Assembly (NCBI GenBank): GCA_019418195.1
Contig: DYCJ01000057.1
Span: 1-6,154 of the forward strand
DNA length: 6,154 nt
DNA from: Clostridiales bacterium
GTDB taxonomy: Bacteria > Bacillota > Clostridia > Lachnospirales > Lachnospiraceae
Direction: 5' to 3'
The notes beneath the pieces were generated by a model. The model saw only the letters and a list, made by a program, of their open reading frames with translations. It was not told where the DNA came from and ran no database searches. Shown here in pieces: positions 1 through 3,499 of this stretch (positions within the stretch are counted from its first letter, which is position 1; every line of letters starts with the position of its first letter). The translations under genes and the position numbers were made by a program.

Positions 1-29
1 TAACTCACATGATCTAACGCAATCGACAT
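1..29 (-). CDS. ecfA2: EcfA2, energy-coupling factor ATPase 2 (5' end only)
   Basis: Only the first ten codons are in the window. They begin at an ATG at 29-27 and read MSIALDHVS, with the tenth codon cut by the window edge; a Y there is the likely reading. This matches the usual opening beta strand of EcfA2/CbiO2 proteins. The start is preceded by GGAGG at 34-38 with a short 4-nt spacer. It overlaps the last 16 nt of ecfA1 in another frame, a typical translationally coupled ecfA1-ecfA2 junction. EcfA2 would pair with EcfA1 as the heterodimeric ATP-hydrolysing motor on the cytoplasmic face of the EcfT membrane subunit. The identification rests on the N-terminal match plus position; the catalytic motifs lie outside the window. 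Confidence 0.8.
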
Positions 30-871
30 AATGCCTCCACCAACTCATCTCTTCTTAAGATTCCCCTCGGAAGATCCAGTCCCCTTTTTCTAAGTGCTTC
101 CGCAAGCATCGTCACCTGCGGGACATCCATCCGGTAACTCTTCAGTTCATCCACGCGGCTGAATATCTCCCTCGGAGTCCCGTGCATCACGATATGCCCG
201 CCGTCCATGACAAATACCTGATCCGCATCGATGACCTCTTCCATATAATGTGTGATGAGGATGACAGTGACATTCTTTTTCTTACGCAGCTCTTCTACCG
301 CGCGGATCACTTCTTTCCTTCCGTTCGGATCGAGCATGGCAGTGGGCTCGTCCAGAACGATGCACTTCGGTTCCATGGCAAGGACTCCCGCAATAGCCAC
401 TCTCTGCTTCTGTCCCCCGGAAAGCTTGTTCGGAGAATCCTTCCTGCGCTCAAGCATTCCGACAGCTTTCAGACTCTCTTCCACACGCTGCCAGATCTCA
501 TCCGTCGGTACTCCCAGGTTCTCCGGACCGAAACCCACGTCCTCCTCTACCACAGTACCGATGATCTGATTGTCCGGATTTTGAAACACCATTCCCGCTG
601 TCTGACGCACATTCCACAATTCATCAGGATCTTTCGTATCTCTCCCGTCCACCCACATCGTTCCGCCCGTGGGTACAAGGATCGCGTTCATATGCTTTGC
701 AAGGGTAGACTTTCCTGAACCGTTGTGCCCGAGGATTGCTACAAAAGAGCCCTGCGGCACATCGATATCGACACCGTCGATGGCACGCTCCGCTCCGATT
801 ATGTTGCCCTCTTCGTCGCGCTTGTCATATTCATAGATCAGTTTTTCAGCATGTATCATCTCTGTCGGCAT
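14..871 (-). CDS. ecfA1: EcfA1, energy-coupling factor transporter ATPase 1
   Basis: This is one of the two cytoplasmic ABC ATPases that power ECF vitamin/metal-ion importers, working with EcfA2, EcfT and exchangeable S components. From the chosen start the protein is 285 residues, normal for the family. Visible motifs are Walker [10 protein letters not shown] at 48-56, the Q-loop in FQNPDNQ (Q97), signature LSGGQKQR at 150-157, Walker B CIVLDEPT with D174 and catalytic E175, D-loop MLDP at 179-182 and the switch His208. The insert '[12 protein letters not shown]' before strand 2 and the '[21 protein letters not shown]' type Q-loop region favour EcfA1 over EcfA2. An in-frame TTG at 895 would add eight residues, but the ATG at 871 has GGAGG seven nt upstream, so it is preferred. 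The next gene, ecfA2, starts inside its 3' end. A separate promoter lies upstream at 911-939. The substrate cannot be read from the ATPase. Confidence 0.95.
   Translation of the reverse strand: MPTEMIHAEKLIYEYDKRDEEGNIIGAERAIDGVDIDVPQGSFVAILGHNGSGKSTLAKHMNAILVPTGGTMWVDGRDTKDPDELWNVRQTAGMVFQNPDNQIIGTVVEEDVGFGPENLGVPTDEIWQRVEESLKAVGMLERRKDSPNKLSGGQKQRVAIAGVLAMEPKCIVLDEPTAMLDPNGRKEVIRAVEELRKKKNVTVILITHYMEEVIDADQVFVMDGGHIVMHGTPREIFSRVDELKSYRMDVPQVTMLAEALRKRGLDLPRGILRRDELVEALCRLR
34..38 (-). promoter_or_regulatory. Ribosome binding site of ecfA2 inside ecfA1
   Basis: GGAGG inside the last codons of ecfA1 precedes the ecfA2 ATG by only 4 nt. Its place within an overlapping gene suggests ribosomes finishing ecfA1 reinitiate on ecfA2, keeping the two ATPases at similar levels. 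Confidence 0.65.
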
Positions 872-878
872 GCGCCAT

Positions 879-883
879 CCTCC
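879..883 (-). promoter_or_regulatory. Ribosome binding site that sets the ecfA1 start
   Basis: GGAGG lies seven nt before the ATG at 871-869. This perfect core Shine-Dalgarno falls inside the longer reading that would begin at TTG 895, so it argues for the 285-residue EcfA1 rather than the 293-residue one. Confidence 0.8.
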
Positions 884-910
884 GTTCATCTCCAAAACTT
901 ATTGCACTTT

Positions 911-939
911 ATTGTACGGCATCACAGGATATTTTGCAA
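911..939 (-). promoter_or_regulatory. SigA-type promoter for ecfA1A2
   Basis: On the minus strand a -35 box TTGCAA (934-939; 4 of 6 match to TTGACA) is followed by a 17-nt spacer and a -10 box TACAAT (911-916; 5 of 6 match to TATAAT). The spacing is optimal. Transcription would begin near 904-905 and give a leader of about 33 nt before the ATG at 871. It lies just downstream of the stem-loop that probably ends the previous operon, so the ecf genes look like an independent transcription unit. This is inferred from motif match only. Confidence 0.65.
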
Positions 940-944
940 TACCA

Positions 945-984
945 CATAGAAACTCCCGGAGCGGACAGAACTTTCCATAGAAAC
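945..984. repeat. Pair of CATAGAAAC direct repeats by the ecfA1 promoter
   Basis: The 9-mer CATAGAAAC occurs at 945-953 and again at 976-984 on the plus strand, start to start 31 bp, about three helical turns. Each copy is followed by a CTCC-type sequence. The proximal copy ends 5 bp upstream of the ecfA1 -35 box. It could be a regulator site, or simply a by-product of duplicated terminator sequence; nothing here decides between them. Confidence 0.35.
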
Positions 985-1004
985 ACTCCTGGCCGCCCCG
1001 GGAG
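953..1004 (-). terminator. Stem-loop at the end of the redox operon, probable terminator
   Basis: In minus-strand RNA, positions 1004-993 (CUCCCGGGGCGG) pair with 964-953 (CCGCUCCGGGAG). This forms a 12-bp GC-rich stem with one G-U pair and a 28-nt loop. The same arms on the plus strand carry an A-C mismatch, so the fold favours minus-strand RNA. It lies 64 nt past the stop codon of the barrel-protein gene and before the ecfA1 promoter, where a terminator is expected. The tract after the stem is only UUUCUAU and the loop is long, so it is not a textbook intrinsic terminator. A shorter alternative hairpin (986-991 with 999-1004) is also possible. Confidence 0.5.
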
Positions 1005-1067
1005 AGGGCTCACTGTTTTCTATATATCATTTTTCTTGATGATCCTCATGTCTGCCTGTTTCTGCTG

Positions 1068-1997
1068 TCACCGGTTGATCGAAGACGCCATACGGTGATA
1101 TGTATGCCTCACGCCCCGGATCACCTTGCCATACTCGAGTATATTCTCCGGCAGAGCCATTCCCACATACCCTGAATCCCCCAGATGGTGCAGATCCGTT
1201 CCTGTCATCTTGCACATCAGGGCAATCTCACGGATCGTTGCCGCATCCGCACCCTCCTGCGACGTGCCGACGGCAGTAAGAGTCAGCCTGCCGAGCTTAT
1301 GCACACTGGATACGAGTCCGCGGATATATTCCATGGTAATCCCCGGGACAGTACCCGGAGCCGGCATCAGGACCACATCCGCCCCTGCTCCGGCAAATGC
1401 CCTTGCGTCCTCCTCCGTAATTATACTTTCACCGCTCTCGGCTAAAACTCCTGCTGCATGCATCTTGCCTGCGATCAGCATGACCCGGTCACCAAATTCT
1501 TCCCTGTATCTTCTCAGCGTATGAATGATCGCGCTGTTTGTAACGCCGACTCCCGGATTTCCCGTAAGCACAATAAAATCAATCCCCATCTCTATAGCTT
1601 TGCGGGCATTTTCCACAGTCGCGGCACGACCGGATGTCAGATCCCATTCCCCGTTAGTCTCTACGTCACTTACCGATTCCGCCTCTAATGGTTCCAGATT
1701 GATACCAACCGCTCTTCCGGTCAGGCGCTTCACCTCACGGACCATATCTTCCGGCGGCACATCAGGCAGTCCCTGTATGACAGGCGCGTTTACGTCAAAC
1801 AGATTCAGGATGATCATGTCTGCACCCATTGCAGATACAAACTCTGCATTGGTCACATCGCCCAGCATAGGACGCACCGCTCCGATCGTCTCACATACGA
1901 GGATCCTCCCCTCGCTTCCGGCAATCGCTTCTGTCAGTTCTTTTCCTGTCATTTTCTGTATTTCAGATGCCGTACAGTCCAGATATCTCTTACTCAT
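1068..1997 (-). CDS. TIM-barrel-like protein of unknown function, resembles DUF7916 / 'PEP phosphonomutase-related' group
   Basis: This is a soluble 309-residue protein with no signal peptide or membrane segment. Alternating strand and helix segments with glycine-rich turns suggest a (beta/alpha)8 barrel: strands near 31-36 (RILVCE), 60-66 (DMIILNL), 95-100 (AVGINL), 140-145, 171-176 (RVMLIA), 207-212 (DVVLMP) and 238-243. Likely active-site loops are TGNPGVGVTN at 145-154, GKMHAAG at 177-183, MPAPGTVPG at 211-219 and HHLGDSGY at 270-277. I recall this family by its sequence style as one long mislabelled 'haloacid dehalogenase-like' or 'PEP phosphonomutase', now DUF7916; the match is from memory. 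The KKCGH motif of isocitrate lyase and the EDK motif of PEP mutase are not seen, so neither activity should be assumed. ATG 1997 has AGGAG at 2009-2013, 11 nt away. It is the last gene of the operon, 38 nt after the membrane protein gene; a stem-loop follows. Confidence 0.75.
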   Translation of the reverse strand: MSKRYLDCTASEIQKMTGKELTEAIAGSEGRILVCETIGAVRPMLGDVTNAEFVSAMGADMIILNLFDVNAPVIQGLPDVPPEDMVREVKRLTGRAVGINLEPLEAESVSDVETNGEWDLTSGRAATVENARKAIEMGIDFIVLTGNPGVGVTNSAIIHTLRRYREEFGDRVMLIAGKMHAAGVLAESGESIITEEDARAFAGAGADVVLMPAPGTVPGITMEYIRGLVSSVHKLGRLTLTAVGTSQEGADAATIREIALMCKMTGTDLHHLGDSGYVGMALPENILEYGKVIRGVRHTYHRMASSINR

Positions 1998-2008
1998 TAT
2001 ACCACTTT

Positions 2009-2013
2009 CTCCT
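2009..2013 (-). promoter_or_regulatory. Ribosome binding site of the TIM-barrel gene
   Basis: AGGAG lies 11 nt before the ATG at 1997-1995, a slightly long spacer. It is in the 38-nt gap after the membrane protein gene. No promoter is evident in that gap, which supports co-transcription. Confidence 0.6.
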
Positions 2014-2035
2014 GTTTAGTCATACTGTATATCAC

Positions 2036-3085
2036 TTATTTTATTTCAGCTCTCGCCGCCGCATCTTTATAGTATTTGAACTCTGTGAACACTTCGTTCT
2101 TGTACGGATTCTTCTTCCTCTTTACAGATACATAGATGATGTATGCCAATGCTATGATATTCGTCACCAGTGCAAGTGCGCTCACCACTGTCATCATCGT
2201 CGGATCCGCATTCGCACTGCCGCCTGCGGCAATACCATTAAGAGTGCCGTCCGCATAAAGCTTCGGGAGCGTTGCCCACGGGAAGAGCTGTGTTCCGTCT
2301 GAGAGTGTCTCCTGGAAAAGCGGAAATACCTGCGCGAACATACACCAGATACAGAGGGTGTTTGCCCGGTTCATGATCCATCCACCTTTGTTCCACAAAA
2401 GCGCTGCGATCGTTGGTGCCAGCAGAAGGGCAATACCGCAGAACCATGCATGCGTCGGCAGACAGTTATATGTATACGCAAAATTCCAGATATCATACAC
2501 GATGATGTATACCCATATCATATCAGGCCAGATCATGTCTTTCTTGTCTTTGGATGAGTAAACGGCCCACCATCCTGTCATGCAGAAGATATTGATAATG
2601 CCGGCAATGCCGTTGAACACATTATGCCAGCCGCCGAACAGCCACACATCCTCAGAAGACAGCCACCACGAATACCATCCGTTGATAGCAGATTCGAAAT
2701 CGCTTGCCACGGCGATCAGTATATTGATCGCAACGATCACAAACGGGTATGCCTTGAACCAGTGTGTCTTCCCTATCCCCCATTCGTATTTGATCATCAT
2801 GAATCCGATACAGCCTGCCAGCGATGCATACAGCTTTGCGTAATGGAACCAGCCGTTCATATAGACATGGGTCTGATTCTCAAGTGCCCACTGCGCTCCC
2901 ATCCCCGCGCCTACGGCGATGGCGATGAAATAAATGGTCAGCACAGCCGGAATAACAAAGAACATAATAACTCCTCCGGCTTTCGTCCTCCTTGCGAATT
3001 CATTCAGCAGGATCAGCGCCGCCAGCACTCCCAGCATAGCAATCCATTGCGGTATGGCTTCTGAACCGTAAACATGAAACAGCAT
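2036..3085 (-). CDS. Tryptophan-rich polytopic membrane protein, resembles DUF5692
   Basis: This is a 349-residue integral membrane protein with about eight or nine hydrophobic segments, roughly at 11-29, 37-60, 82-99, 111-128, 156-176, 186-205, 211-231, 240-256 and 297-322. The tail KRKKNPYK after the last segment is probably cytoplasmic. It has 20 tryptophans (5.7%), many as WW, GGW or NGW near segment ends, and histidines at 73, 81, 108, 154 and 212. No ABC, MFS, rhodopsin or cytochrome motif is evident. The length and sequence style recall DUF5692, whose function I do not know; that assignment is from memory. The start at ATG 3085 is supported by AAGGGGG with an 8-nt spacer (G run 3094-3098). 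It lies 43 nt after hypA, with a GC hairpin in the gap, and 38 nt before the barrel-protein gene. A role in transport or membrane redox linked to the neighbouring oxidoreductase is inference from context only. Confidence 0.75.
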   Translation of the reverse strand: MLFHVYGSEAIPQWIAMLGVLAALILLNEFARRTKAGGVIMFFVIPAVLTIYFIAIAVGAGMGAQWALENQTHVYMNGWFHYAKLYASLAGCIGFMMIKYEWGIGKTHWFKAYPFVIVAINILIAVASDFESAINGWYSWWLSSEDVWLFGGWHNVFNGIAGIINIFCMTGWWAVYSSKDKKDMIWPDMIWVYIIVYDIWNFAYTYNCLPTHAWFCGIALLLAPTIAALLWNKGGWIMNRANTLCIWCMFAQVFPLFQETLSDGTQLFPWATLPKLYADGTLNGIAAGGSANADPTMMTVVSALALVTNIIALAYIIYVSVKRKKNPYKNEVFTEFKYYKDAAARAEIK

Positions 3086-3093
3086 AAATATTA

Positions 3094-3098
3094 CCCCC
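3094..3098 (-). promoter_or_regulatory. Ribosome binding site of the membrane protein gene
   Basis: A GGGGG run within AAGGGGGU lies 8 nt before the ATG at 3085-3083. It can pair with the anti-SD CCUCC using one G-U pair. It sits about 10 nt downstream of the intergenic hairpin at 3109-3126, so folding there could influence access. Confidence 0.55.
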
Positions 3099-3108
3099 TT
3101 TTCTCTCC

Positions 3109-3126
3109 GGCGGCGTCACAGCCGCC
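3109..3126 (-). other. Short GC-rich hairpin between hypA and the membrane protein gene
   Basis: In minus-strand RNA, GGCGGC, a 6-nt loop UGUGAC and GCCGCC form a perfect 6-bp stem just after the hypA stop codon. It is followed by GGAGAGAAAAGG rather than a U tract, so it is not an intrinsic terminator. The SD of the next gene lies about 10 nt downstream. Plausible roles are 3' end protection of the upstream mRNA segment or tuning of downstream expression. Confidence 0.45.
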
Positions 3127-3128
3127 TG

Positions 3129-3473
3129 TCACTGCGCCTCAATTTCCCGGATATTACATTCGTCTCCTGTCAGCAGATACGTCTCCCAGCTCCTGCAGTG
3201 CGGACACTGCCGCCCGTACTCTACGGTGGGATACGTCTTCCCGCAGGATTCACAGTATGTCACTGCCGGCATCATCTCAATCCTCATCTCGGCATGTTCG
3301 ATCAGCGGGAATTTCTTCCTGTAATACTGCCAGCAGTCTGTAAGATAATCCGGAACGATCGAGCTTACTTCTCCTACTTCCAGAGTGACAGAAGCAATCT
3401 CTCTTAAGTTGTTTTCTTCCGCAACATTCTGCAGAGTTTTTGTAATATGTACGATAATCCCTAATTCATGCAT
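3129..3473 (-). CDS. hypA: HypA/HybF-family nickel metallochaperone
   Basis: This is a 114-residue protein of the normal HypA size. In the family it delivers nickel, with HypB, to the large subunit of [NiFe]-hydrogenase, and in some species to urease. The N terminus is MHE, the family's nickel ligand region with His2, which fixes the start at ATG 3473. The structural zinc site is present as CESC (C74, C77) and CPHC (C90, C93). The segment TLEVGEVSSIVPDYL at 30-44 matches the conserved HypA core, and the C-terminal strand (NIREIE) also fits. No good Shine-Dalgarno is seen upstream (AAAGAUCAGAUAAAAUA), so translation may be coupled to the oxidoreductase gene that ends 26 nt before it. There is no hydrogenase, urease, hypB or other hyp gene in the window, so its nickel client here is unknown. 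The oddly placed orphan may serve a non-hydrogenase target. Confidence 0.93.
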   Translation of the reverse strand: MHELGIIVHITKTLQNVAEENNLREIASVTLEVGEVSSIVPDYLTDCWQYYRKKFPLIEHAEMRIEMMPAVTYCESCGKTYPTVEYGRQCPHCRSWETYLLTGDECNIREIEAQ

Positions 3474-3499
3474 TATTTTATCTGATCTTTAAAGTAATT

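Noticed and set aside
182..718. Plus-strand open frame opposite ecfA1
   Set aside because: It is opposite the Walker A, signature and Walker B coding region of a clear ABC ATPase. Its translation has no family features.
14..871. The ECF ATPases as a dedicated nickel/cobalt importer feeding HypA
   Set aside because: The A1-A2 pair is the type shared by many S components. No NikM/CbiM-type gene is visible, and a probable terminator plus a separate promoter divide the two units.
872..895. Upstream TTG start giving a 293-residue EcfA1
   Set aside because: The ATG at 871 has GGAGG seven nt upstream, and EcfA1 proteins usually start just before the first beta strand. The extra eight residues encode the SD itself.
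1027..1215. Minus-strand 62-codon frame overlapping the end of the barrel gene
   Set aside because: It mostly overlaps the 3' end of a well-supported gene in another frame and has low-complexity Gly/Arg content.
1525..2019. Plus-strand open frame opposite the barrel gene
   Set aside because: The composition is Ser/Thr/Pro/Arg-rich as expected for an antisense shadow, and no RBS-supported start was noted.
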